Source of the DNA: Oligoflexales bacterium
Lineage (GTDB): Bacteria; Bdellovibrionota; Oligoflexia; Oligoflexales; Oligoflexaceae
Assembly (NCBI GenBank): GCA_015232735.1
Contig: JADFZC010000203.1
Span: forward strand, 1-5,432
Length of the DNA stretch: 5,432 bases
Direction: 5' to 3'
Part shown: in pieces, positions 1-5,432 of the stretch
Layout of the letters: every line of letters starts with the position of its first letter
How positions within the stretch are numbered: position 1 is the stretch's first letter
The notes under the pieces: generated by a model
What the model saw: the letters and a program-made list of their open reading frames with translations, nothing else
Databases searched by the model: none
What the model was told of the DNA's origin: nothing
Program-made: the position numbers and the translations under genes

Positions 1-295
1 CCATGTATCCCTGGTCGATCTGGATTAATATTAAAGCAGCCGTTATGTATTTTGAGTTGCTGCCGATGCTGATCAGATTGTTTGTAGTGACTTTTTCCCT
101 GTGGTCAAGCCCCGTATACCCCGAAGCGACCGCCTGGCAGTCATCTCCAAGGCAGACTGTCGCAAAAGTCGCTGGTCCGTTTGAAAAATAATTATATTCC
201 TCGATTTCACCCTCAAATCTGTCCCCGGCAATGCGATCGATCGCCTCCGCCGGATAGGAAAAAGCCAAAAATAGCAACATTATTGCATAATTCAT
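1..295 (-). CDS. Serine hydrolase, beta-lactamase/DD-peptidase fold (N-terminal part, runs off left edge)
   Basis: Seen: a minus-strand reading frame starts at ATG 295-293 and stays open to the left edge, giving 98 residues. Residues 1-18 are a typical signal peptide (MNYAIMLLFLAFSYPAEA) with likely cleavage after AEA, and there is no lipobox cysteine. Around residues 55-98 the pattern is a 'VASGYTGLD' strand followed by 'ISIGSNSKYITAALILIQID', matching the 'GSVSKTFTA' active-site region of class C beta-lactamases, DD-carboxypeptidases and related esterases. Ser79 and Lys82 would be the SxxK nucleophile and general base. A GGGG stretch at 303-306 sits 7 nt before the start. Known of the family: these periplasmic enzymes use an acyl-serine intermediate on peptidoglycan peptides, beta-lactams or esters. 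Substrate cannot be told here, because the YxN and KTG-type motifs lie outside the window. Cys48 and Cys53 (VCLGDDC) could pair as a small disulfide loop. Confidence 0.8.
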   Translation of the reverse strand, partial: MNYAIMLLFLAFSYPAEAIDRIAGDRFEGEIEEYNYFSNGPATFATVCLGDDCQAVASGYTGLDHREKVTTNNLISIGSNSKYITAALILIQIDQGYM

Positions 296-402
296 GAATC
301 AGCCCCATATATTCTGTATGCTTGCTTACGTAATAATAAAAAATATTTGCTGTAAATAAAAGAGATTTCGCAGTCGGCGGCGGCAAGAATAAAACAATGT
401 AT

Positions 403-429
403 AAAAAAAAGTCAGACGGATATGACTTT
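403..429 (-). terminator. Intrinsic terminator after the flavoredoxin-like gene
   Basis: On the minus strand the stop codon (432-430) is followed at once by AAAGTCA (429-423), an 8-nt loop (422-415), TGACTTT (414-408) and further T residues to 403. The stem is 7 bp, but only two pairs are G-C, so it is weak by itself; the uninterrupted T tract supports a Rho-independent terminator. It would separate the flavoredoxin-like gene from the serine hydrolase gene downstream on the same strand. Confidence 0.65.
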
Positions 430-1008
430 CTATGATTTTTGCAGAGCGCGTCCTATCGAAAAGGCCTTTCCGAGTTTCTTTCCAACCCCATAGTAATAAT
501 TTGTTCCAAATGATCCGAAAAGACCTGCCTGGGTTTTCTCGATGTCCGGAAGTCTTTTTTCGCTCAGAATCCTCTCATCGGCTTTGATGTCAAGTATCTC
601 TCCGATAAACTGGGTGTGCAGTCCAAGCTTCGCATGGGAAAGAAGCCTGCACTCCATGGCATAGGAAAACTCCTCGGCATAGGGTGCGTTTACCTTCTCG
701 CTCCTTACCGCGGTGAGTCCGGCTTCGGTAAACTTGTCCACGTCCCTTCCGGAAGCTATTCCGAGATAATCGGCAATCTGTATCTGCGCCTCAGACGGAA
801 TGCTTATCGTAAATGCCTGATGTTTCATTATGTTATGGTATGTTTGAGTCGCCTCTCTCAGTGAGATGGCTATACAGGGAGGCTCGCTGCAGCAGATTCC
901 GCCCCAGGATGCCGTCATAAGATTGGCTCTTCCGTCCGGATTATAGGAGCCCACAATCAAAACAGGATGCGGATGAATGATGGGTTTAGGACCTATTGAT
1001 ACTTTCAT
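430..1008 (-). CDS. Flavoredoxin-like / flavin reductase domain protein
   Basis: A cytoplasmic protein of 192 residues with no signal peptide, matching the flavin-reductase-like fold (split-barrel FMN binders) over its whole length. Visible family features, numbered from the ATG at 1008: 'HPHPVLIVGS' at 12-21, 'GRANLMTASWGGICCSEPPCIAISLR' region at 26-51 (the FMN-binding loop of flavoredoxin-type proteins), 'TYHNI' at 56-60 and 'FTISIP' at 66-71. A glycine- and tyrosine-rich tail (FGTNYYYGVGKKLGKAF) follows. Family knowledge: such proteins bind FMN and pass electrons to partner reductases (flavoredoxin in sulfate reducers) or reduce free flavin; the partner is not in this window. Start choice: a TTG at 1023 would add five residues, but GGGGGA at 1021-1016 lies 7 nt before ATG 1008 and makes that the better start. 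The gene diverges from a thioredoxin-domain lipoprotein gene, so a shared redox theme is possible but unproven. Confidence 0.85.
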   Translation of the reverse strand: MKVSIGPKPIIHPHPVLIVGSYNPDGRANLMTASWGGICCSEPPCIAISLREATQTYHNIMKHQAFTISIPSEAQIQIADYLGIASGRDVDKFTEAGLTAVRSEKVNAPYAEEFSYAMECRLLSHAKLGLHTQFIGEILDIKADERILSEKRLPDIEKTQAGLFGSFGTNYYYGVGKKLGKAFSIGRALQKS

Positions 1009-1122
1009 TGCAATTTCCCCCAACTATACTAATTTTTTTATTAATGCGGCTCTTTTAATAACATGAAATACCGGCCAGATCCACAGCCAATGCGCAGGTT
1101 ATGTGGAAAGACCCGCTTAAAT

Positions 1123-1151
1123 ATGATAAAAGACTGCGATTATCTTATAAC
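1123..1151 (+). promoter_or_regulatory. Possible sigma70-type promoter of the thioredoxin lipoprotein gene
   Basis: ATGATA (1123-1128, 4 of 6 to TTGACA) and TATAAC (1146-1151, 5 of 6 to TATAAT) are separated by 17 nt. Transcription would start near 1158 and give a short leader carrying the AAAGG ribosome site at 1164-1168, 6 nt before ATG 1175. The -35 is poor and the region is AT-rich, so this is only a candidate. The remainder of the 166-nt divergent gap (1009-1174) shows no convincing promoter for the minus-strand flavoredoxin-like gene. Confidence 0.35.
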
Positions 1152-1174
1152 AACTGTCATCTGAAAGGTATAAA

Positions 1175-2770
1175 ATGAATCCTCTGAAGCCGCTCCTTGA
1201 AAAACTCTCCGCATCTGCCTTGTCAGCATGCTGGTTATTGTTCCTGCCATCATGCACCACAGACAAAAATCCCCAAAAAACCGATGCTGTGGTTTCTGAT
1301 CCGGTCCATGAAGTTGCCTGGCACAAGGGAGATGTTGAATCAGCCTTTATAAAGGCAAAGAACGAACACAAAAAACTTTTCCTTTACTGGGGCGCAAAGT
1401 GGTGTCCTCCATGCAACAGCCTCAAGGCGAGGGTTTTTTCCAAACCCAGATTCAAGGAACTGATGAAGCACTTTGTGCCTATATACCTTGACGGCGACAC
1501 CGAGATGGCACAGATATGGGCGGACAGGCTTCAGGCCTACGGCTATCCCACTGTCATAGTATTCAATCCCGACGGAACCGAAATTATGAGGATCAGCGAG
1601 GGCGTCGACATTGCGGAATTTGAGACGGCGATCAATTCTGTCCTCCAGGAAAGTGAGACATCGATGCAGCTGATAACAAAATGCCTTGACGGCGGGGCGT
1701 CCGATTCGGACTGGAAGACACTGACCTATATCAGCTGGGAGCAGATCCCCGGCAAAGTCCTTTCAGATACAAAAAAACTGGAGCAGCTCGGCAGGCTTGT
1801 TGAAATGATGCCGCCCAGACTTGAAAAAGAGAGGGCTCTTCTCACGGCGGGCCTCGTGGCCCTGGCGGCAGATCTTTCGGAGGAGGGGGTATCACCGGAA
1901 ATTTCCCGGATTATCAAAAAAAATCCGGAAAAATATCTCGATGGAATATTTCTTTCGAATGAAACCATAAAATCCTGCCGTAACTTTATCGGCTATAATT
2001 CGGCAGGCACTCTGAAATGGCTGTTTCCGGACCGTCGTTCAAGCGGTTATAAAAAATACAGGGAAAAATTTTTGGCTGCCGCCGCTTTTCTTGCAGATTC
2101 CGGATACGAATCTTTGGATGTCAGGCTTCTCGGTTTTCAGCCGCAGCTTGCGATTTACAGGCTTGAGCATGGCGACAGCGCAAAAATTCCTGACATGCTC
2201 AGGCAAAAAGTGATAGAGACGGTCGAGGAAATAGACAGAAGCGCAAAATCGTCATATGAGCGCCATTCCACGATATCAATGTCGGCGCGTATCTTGAGGG
2301 AAGCAGGCGAGGTGGAAAGGGCCAGGAAACTTCTTGTCAGGGAAAGCAGAGACACAGACACCCCGTGGTACTACTACTCATCCCTTTCTGTTTTGGAACA
2401 GAAAGAGGGAAACAGGGAAGAGGCTGCGAAATGGGCCGAAGCGGCAAAAAACTCGGCGAAGGGAAATTCGACAAAGATACAGTGGATCGTCGAGGAATTG
2501 AGTCTGACCGTGGAACTTTTTGGAAAAGAGAGACAGGACAGGGTCTATAAGCTTCTGGAAGAGTATTACGCTCTGGCAACAAGCCTTCCTGACGGATTTT
2601 CAGGCCGGAATAAAAACAGGGCCGATACGGTATCCAAAAGGGTCAAATCGCTTGGCAGGGACAAACGGCTTGACAGCCTTGTCAGCGCAAACCAGAAAAA
2701 ATGCATGGAGCTGAAAGGGAAAAACAGAGACCTGTGCATCGGGCATTTCAGTGATATTCAAAGACTATAA
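1175..2770 (+). CDS. Thioredoxin-domain lipoprotein with long helical C-terminal region
   Basis: A 531-residue predicted envelope protein. Residues 1-26 form a signal peptide ending in LPSC with Cys27 as possible lipid attachment site (Pro at -2 is unusual), followed by a polar linker. A thioredoxin fold lies at about 48-157: 'KKLFLYWGAKWCPPC' with redox cysteines Cys77 and Cys80, a strand 'VPIYLDGD' at 101-108, and the cis-proline loop 'GYPT' at 123-126, then 'VIVFNPDGTEI'. This layout resembles the periplasmic thioredoxin-like domains of the DsbD-gamma/thioredoxin_7 kind. The remaining 370 residues are mainly helical. About 370-425 look like TPR-type repeats ('AGEVERARKLL', 'EGNREEAAKWAEAA'), and two cysteines (C513, C521) lie near the C-terminus. 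Role by inference: reducing or isomerising disulfides, or shuttling electrons to a periplasmic partner held by the helical part. ATG 1175 is supported by AAAGG 6 nt upstream. The gene converges on the M28 peptidase gene with only 16 nt between stops. Confidence 0.85.
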   Translation: MNPLKPLLEKLSASALSACWLLFLPSCTTDKNPQKTDAVVSDPVHEVAWHKGDVESAFIKAKNEHKKLFLYWGAKWCPPCNSLKARVFSKPRFKELMKHFVPIYLDGDTEMAQIWADRLQAYGYPTVIVFNPDGTEIMRISEGVDIAEFETAINSVLQESETSMQLITKCLDGGASDSDWKTLTYISWEQIPGKVLSDTKKLEQLGRLVEMMPPRLEKERALLTAGLVALAADLSEEGVSPEISRIIKKNPEKYLDGIFLSNETIKSCRNFIGYNSAGTLKWLFPDRRSSGYKKYREKFLAAAAFLADSGYESLDVRLLGFQPQLAIYRLEHGDSAKIPDMLRQKVIETVEEIDRSAKSSYERHSTISMSARILREAGEVERARKLLVRESRDTDTPWYYYSSLSVLEQKEGNREEAAKWAEAAKNSAKGNSTKIQWIVEELSLTVELFGKERQDRVYKLLEEYYALATSLPDGFSGRNKNRADTVSKRVKSLGRDKRLDSLVSANQKKCMELKGKNRDLCIGHFSDIQRL

Positions 2771-2786
2771 AAGGTTTCAGCTGCGG

Positions 2787-4067
2787 TCAGCGCCCGGCGA
2801 CTCTTATTACCGAACCGGCGACAGCCCGTGCAATCTGCTCGACATAGTCGAAATTGATCTTGTCAAACAGATCGCACGATTTGTGATAGCAGGGATTATA
2901 GTCATCACCGAAATAATCCTCTGAAATCATGACCGAGGGGACATTGTATTTCCAGAACGTGGCGTGATCGCTGCGATCGGTGCATGCCTTGTTGTTTCTT
3001 ATAGACAGGTTCTGATTTGTGATTTCATCAAGCACTATGGATGTGAGGGTTGAAGATGTGTTTTCATCGCAATCTATTACATGAAACTTGTAATCCTTGT
3101 TTCCATCGTAGCCAAGCATGTCAAGATTGAAGACGCCTATGATTGACCCCATCTGGTTGTTTCCGGAAAGCTCCTTCGCGTAAGCTGAAGACCCGACAAG
3201 CCCCTTTTCCTCCTGATCGAAGTAGGCAAAACGGATTGTCGCTGAGAAATCCTGGTCCTTTATCGACCTTGCAATCGAAAGAAGCGCCGCCATCCCGGAG
3301 CCATTGTCATCGGCGCCCGCATTGCTTGCCGAATCGTAGTGGCATGAAAGCACAAGAACCTTTGACGCGTCAGAGCCGGGTTTTTCCGCAACAAGATTTA
3401 CGCCGGTGTTCCCCCATGAATTTTTGTATGACTGCTCCGAGACCCTGTATCCCATGGACTCATATGCAGATCTCAGGTAGGAGCGCGTCATGGACCTTCC
3501 GCTTGCTGACCCTCTTTCCTTGATCGTTACCTGGGAACCGCCGATGACGATCGTTCTTGCTCCTGAAATCTCTTCAATAACACGTTTAATATAGGCTCCA
3601 TCTATGGAAACGTTACTCAGCCCTCTGTCAGCGGGACTGGGTTCCGGTATCTCGGGAGGAGAGGGCTGGACGACACTCCCCGGATGAAGCATATTGTCCA
3701 CCTTGACAAAAAAATCCCTGGAAAGCTCCTCATCTTCCGATGGGTCCCATGAAGACGGCATTACCACTACCGCAAATCTGTCTATACGCCCGACCTCCCC
3801 GGCAAACGGGACCCGGGCTTTTCTGTGCGGGTTTGGCTCGACCAGATAAAGTTCAAAACCCTCATTCACTTCCACACTTATCTGATCCCTTGCCTGAAGG
3901 ATGGGCATCGGGGATACGACTATGTGATGCGTGAATGTGACAAAACGCTCATAAAAAGGGATATTCGCATCTTTTTTTACCTTTGTGATGTGGAAAATCT
4001 CAGCACTCGAAGAGGAGGAAATCAGAAAAAAAGACAGCACGAACGAAAGCCGACAGGGTCCAACCAT
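2787..4067 (-). CDS. Secreted zinc aminopeptidase-like protein, peptidase family M28
   Basis: A 426-residue protein. Residues 1-22 are a signal peptide (cleavage after SSA). Residues 23-130 form a beta-rich domain I do not recognise, and 134-146 a proline-rich linker (QPSPPEIPEPSPA). The catalytic domain spans about 153-426 and has the full M28 co-catalytic metal set by motif: His243 in 'CHYDS' with supporting Asp245, bridging Asp254 in 'GADDNGSG', catalytic base Glu286 and ligand Glu287 in 'DQEEKG', Asp316 in 'NLDMLGYD', and His395 in 'CYHKSCD'. Cys393 and Cys398 around the last ligand probably form the disulfide seen in related secreted aminopeptidases. Family knowledge: M28 enzymes of this kind remove N-terminal residues from peptides outside the cytoplasm. 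Specificity cannot be read from sequence, and a carboxypeptidase role is possible. Start ATG 4067 has a strong AAGGAGA site (4079-4073) 5 nt upstream and its own promoter. No convincing terminator follows. Confidence 0.92.
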   Translation of the reverse strand: MVGPCRLSFVLSFFLISSSSSAEIFHITKVKKDANIPFYERFVTFTHHIVVSPMPILQARDQISVEVNEGFELYLVEPNPHRKARVPFAGEVGRIDRFAVVVMPSSWDPSEDEELSRDFFVKVDNMLHPGSVVQPSPPEIPEPSPADRGLSNVSIDGAYIKRVIEEISGARTIVIGGSQVTIKERGSASGRSMTRSYLRSAYESMGYRVSEQSYKNSWGNTGVNLVAEKPGSDASKVLVLSCHYDSASNAGADDNGSGMAALLSIARSIKDQDFSATIRFAYFDQEEKGLVGSSAYAKELSGNNQMGSIIGVFNLDMLGYDGNKDYKFHVIDCDENTSSTLTSIVLDEITNQNLSIRNNKACTDRSDHATFWKYNVPSVMISEDYFGDDYNPCYHKSCDLFDKINFDYVEQIARAVAGSVIRVAGR

Positions 4068-4095
4068 GACTATCTCCTTATGGGTGTTTTATCTT

Positions 4096-4124
4096 ATTAA
4101 ACGACACGCGGGACGGAATATCAA
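4096..4124 (-). promoter_or_regulatory. Sigma70-type promoter of the M28 peptidase gene
   Basis: Read on the minus strand, TTGATA (4124-4119, 5 of 6 to consensus) is followed after exactly 17 nt by TTTAAT (4101-4096, 5 of 6). The predicted start of transcription is near 4089, giving a leader of about 22 nt that contains the strong AAGGAGA ribosome site. This is the best promoter match in the window. Confidence 0.6.
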
Positions 4125-4168
4125 TTCAATTTATTTCATTTATTATTGAGGAACTTATAATAGTTGCC

Positions 4169-4197
4169 TTGACATTAAATTGATAACCTTATATCCA
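4169..4197 (+). promoter_or_regulatory. Candidate promoter of the HlyD-like gene
   Basis: A perfect TTGACA at 4169-4174 is followed after 17 nt by TATCCA (4192-4197), a weak -10; TATATC at 4190-4195 with a 15-nt spacer is an alternative. The start would fall near 4204, about 35 nt before ATG 4239. A perfect TATAAT also lies at 4156-4161 but has only ATTTCA as -35, so it may be a second start point or chance in AT-rich DNA. Confidence 0.4.
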
Positions 4198-4238
4198 CAT
4201 CTGGCAATTTTTGTCCTTATTCCTTTCAAGGGTATCAG

Positions 4239-4913
4239 ATGCGCAATTTGATTTTTGGAACTTTTATTTTTTTGGTCAGTTCGGCCTTCTTCGCCTGGAT
4301 ACTCGTGAGCGATCCAAGGGAACCCATACGGGGAGAGGTGACAGCGGCTAAAATCAGCGCGTCAAGCAGAATTACCGGCAGGATAGAGGATATCAAAGTC
4401 AAGGAGGGAGACAGGGTCCTGGCCGGAGACCTTTTGCTGGAGCTTGACAGACCCGACTTCGCACCCAAAGACCCGTCGGGGACAGAAGAGAGCCGCATGC
4501 CATTAATGCCCCGGCATGCCGGCGGTGAAATAAATTCACCGGTAAACGGGGAGGTTTTTTCCATCAGGGGCAAAAAGGGGGAGCTTATCCCCAGGGGATA
4601 TCCGATCATAACCATCATCGATCCCAATAATCTCTGGATCACTTTCAATGTCACGGAAGACTATCTGAAGAGCATGAAAATGGGCACGACCTTCAGCGCA
4701 AAGGTTCCGGAACTTTCGGATGACAAATACCGCTTCAGGATAAACTTCATATCAAGAGCGGGTGACTATGCCGGAGCAGGGAAAACAAAGGGAGGCTACG
4801 ACTTGAAAACATACGAGGTCAGGGCTGTTCCTGTTGTACCGATCAGGGGTTTAAGGGCAGGCATGTCCATAATTTTAGATCTGGCTGACATCAGCCTCTC
4901 CATTTTGGGCTGA
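4239..4913 (+). CDS. HlyD-family membrane fusion (periplasmic adaptor) protein lacking the alpha-hairpin
   Basis: A 224-residue protein anchored by one N-terminal membrane helix (about 4-23), with the rest in the periplasm. The two halves of the lipoyl/barrel-sandwich domain are clear: first half at 32-70 ('SSRITGRIEDIKVKEGDRVLAG' region), second half at 98-128 ('INSPVNGEVFSIRGKKGELIPRG' region). A beta-barrel domain follows at 132-215, ending in 'GLRAGMSIILDL'. Normally the halves are separated by a coiled-coil hairpin of roughly 80-150 residues, giving proteins of about 300-350 residues. Here they are joined by only about 27 residues rich in Pro, Gly and charged residues. Both halves are in one frame with no stop, so this is a compact in-frame form rather than a frameshift. 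Family role: linking inner-membrane ABC, MFS or RND pumps to an outer-membrane channel. No transporter gene follows, so the partner is unknown. AAGGG at 4228-4232 lies 6 nt before ATG 4239. Confidence 0.82.
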   Translation: MRNLIFGTFIFLVSSAFFAWILVSDPREPIRGEVTAAKISASSRITGRIEDIKVKEGDRVLAGDLLLELDRPDFAPKDPSGTEESRMPLMPRHAGGEINSPVNGEVFSIRGKKGELIPRGYPIITIIDPNNLWITFNVTEDYLKSMKMGTTFSAKVPELSDDKYRFRINFISRAGDYAGAGKTKGGYDLKTYEVRAVPVVPIRGLRAGMSIILDLADISLSILG

Positions 4914-4923
4914 TGGCTGACGG

Positions 4924-4949
4924 CCATTTCGGTTCCGGCCGAAACCTGG
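4924..4949 (+). terminator. GC-rich hairpin after the HlyD-like gene, possible terminator
   Basis: Shortly after the stop at 4913, TTTCGG (4927-4932) pairs with CCGAAA (4939-4944) across a 6-nt loop. CCA (4924-4926) can extend the stem with TGG (4947-4949) past a 2-nt bulge. No T tract follows directly, so classical intrinsic termination is doubtful; the hairpin could instead protect the 3' end of the message. Confidence 0.3.
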
Positions 4950-4974
4950 TCAGGATTCCTGAAAAAATTCCATT

Positions 4975-5003
4975 TTTAAAAAATAGTAAAATCATGTTAG
5001 AAT
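4975..5003 (+). promoter_or_regulatory. Probable promoter of the solute-binding protein gene
   Basis: TTTAAA (4975-4980, 4 of 6) and TAGAAT (4998-5003, 5 of 6) are separated by 17 nt. Transcription would begin near 5010, which leaves an untranslated leader of about 109 nt before ATG 5119, unusually long next to the other genes here. Confidence 0.45.
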
Positions 5004-5009
5004 CGATAC

Positions 5010-5118
5010 GTACCCAAAAAGAGGAGACCTGCGAAAATAGTTGAAGAATTAGCTCATTGTTGAGGTGCAGGCCAAGTACGCCGGCACCCAGTCAAATCGA
5101 GCAGAAGGAGAATTGTTT
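5010..5118 (+). promoter_or_regulatory. Structured 5' leader with two competing hairpins, possible cis-regulatory RNA
   Basis: Seen: a strong hairpin pairs GGTGC (5064-5068) with GCACC (5084-5088), then GGC (5070-5072) with GCC (5080-5082), around a single A/G mismatch and a 7-nt loop. An alternative stem pairs CCTGC (5028-5032) with GCAGG (5067-5071), using the same bases, so both cannot form together. CGTAC at 5009-5013 is also complementary to GTACG at 5076-5080 in the hairpin loop. The ribosome site AAGGAG is at 5105-5110, 8 nt before the start. The layout suggests a switchable leader, but I do not recognise a known riboswitch class, and the alternative stem is only 5-6 bp. Confidence 0.35.
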
Positions 5119-5432
5119 ATGGCAAGTTTCATGAAGTTTAATGTTCTAATTTTTTGTTTTGCTTCACTTTCACTTTCAGCCTTCGGCGGGGAAAAAAAAG
5201 AGTTCATTGTGGGAGTCCAGGATTTTATCGGTTACCTGCCTGAATCCGATTACTCAAACATGGAGTACAAGGGATTTGCCCGCGAGCTTCTTGACATGTT
5301 TGCAAAAGAAAAGGGTTATGCCTTTACATACAAGGCCTTTCCCCTGAAACGCCTTTATGACAGCTTTGTCCATGGTTCGGTCGATCTGAAATATCCGGAC
5401 AATTCATACTGGTCGACAGATGTAAAGAAAGG
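5119..5432 (+). CDS. Periplasmic solute-binding protein, family 3 type (N-terminal part, runs off right edge)
   Basis: The frame begins at ATG 5119 with AAGGAG 8 nt upstream and is open to the right edge, giving 104 residues. Residues 1-22 form a signal peptide (hydrophobic stretch 'FNVLIFCFASLSLSAFG'), with cleavage near AFG. The mature start has a beta strand 'EFIVGVQDF' (28-36) and the lobe-1 pattern 'YKGFARELLDMFAKEKGYAFTYKAFPLKRL' region (50-79), then 'GSVDLKYPDN' (87-95). These match the N-terminal lobe of the SBP_bac_3 fold found in polar amino-acid ABC transporter receptors and in many stand-alone periplasmic sensors. The aromatic-rich 'KYPDNSYW' segment is typical of an uncharacterised subgroup rather than classical amino-acid receptors, so the ligand is unknown. 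No permease or ATPase gene precedes it; whether any follows cannot be seen. Confidence 0.75.
   Translation, partial: MASFMKFNVLIFCFASLSLSAFGGEKKEFIVGVQDFIGYLPESDYSNMEYKGFARELLDMFAKEKGYAFTYKAFPLKRLYDSFVHGSVDLKYPDNSYWSTDVKK

Noticed and set aside
3..191. Plus-strand open frame of 62 codons at the left edge
   Set aside because: It lies opposite the serine hydrolase frame, which has a signal peptide and SxxK motif; the plus-strand frame has no recognisable protein features.
616..864. Plus-strand frame of 82 codons inside the flavoredoxin-like gene
   Set aside because: Antisense shadow of a well-supported gene, with no ribosome site or family resemblance.
1009..1023. TTG start adding five residues to the flavoredoxin-like protein
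   Set aside because: The GGGGGA ribosome site overlaps the would-be extra codons and is correctly spaced for ATG 1008.
2780..2791. GCTG/CAGC hairpin between the convergent stops as a bidirectional terminator
   Set aside because: Only 4 bp, overlapping the peptidase stop codon, and without a neighbouring T tract on either strand.
3143..3523. Plus-strand frame of 126 codons inside the M28 peptidase gene
   Set aside because: Antisense to the catalytic domain; its composition (Pro, Arg, Ser rich) is that of a shadow frame.
4235..4654. Minus-strand frame of 139 codons opposite the HlyD-like gene
   Set aside because: Antisense to clear lipoyl motifs, with low-complexity Ser/Leu/Pro sequence and no promoter or ribosome site.
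4239..4913. HlyD-like gene as a frameshifted pseudogene
   Set aside because: Anchor, both lipoyl halves and barrel are in one uninterrupted frame with a good ribosome site, so only an in-frame loss is supported.
4994..5044. Small 16-residue frame before the solute-binding protein gene, as a leader peptide
   Set aside because: No ribosome site, and its ATG overlaps the region of the predicted -10 box, upstream of the likely transcript start.

Overview
The window looks like ordinary chromosomal DNA of a Gram-negative bacterium with an elaborate periplasm. Five of the six genes carry an export signal or membrane anchor, and the sixth is a cytoplasmic flavoredoxin-type protein. Good Shine-Dalgarno sites and sigma70-like promoters are visible. 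The flavoredoxin-like protein, the 'KGFxRELLDMFA' type solute-binding protein and the frequent AGG/AGA and ATA codons would fit a Desulfobacterota-like organism. That placement is inference from family resemblance only; there is no rRNA or other marker gene here.

Layout, left to right. (1) Positions 1-295, minus strand: N-terminal 98 residues of a secreted serine hydrolase of the beta-lactamase/DD-peptidase fold, cut by the left edge. (2) 430-1008, minus: flavoredoxin/flavin-reductase-like protein with an intrinsic terminator directly after its stop. (3) 1175-2770, plus, divergent from (2): predicted lipoprotein with a WCPPC thioredoxin domain and a long helical C-terminal half. (4) 2787-4067, minus, convergent with (3): secreted zinc peptidase of family M28 with all metal ligands, preceded by an unrecognised N-terminal domain and a proline-rich linker. 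(5) 4239-4913, plus, divergent from (4): HlyD-type membrane fusion protein in which the alpha-helical hairpin between the two lipoyl halves is missing. (6) 5119 to the right edge, plus: signal peptide and first part of a family-3 periplasmic solute-binding protein, behind a leader of about 110 nt that can form two mutually exclusive hairpins.

The genes do not form an operon. Orientations alternate, and most genes have their own promoter or terminator signals, so this is a string of single-gene units. A loose common theme is the envelope: periplasmic thiol chemistry, extracytoplasmic peptide hydrolysis, export and solute binding. No mobile element, tRNA, rRNA or CRISPR array was found. The two most interesting points are the hairpin-less orphan HlyD adaptor and the structured leader of the solute-binding protein gene. 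Neither is proof of a new system.
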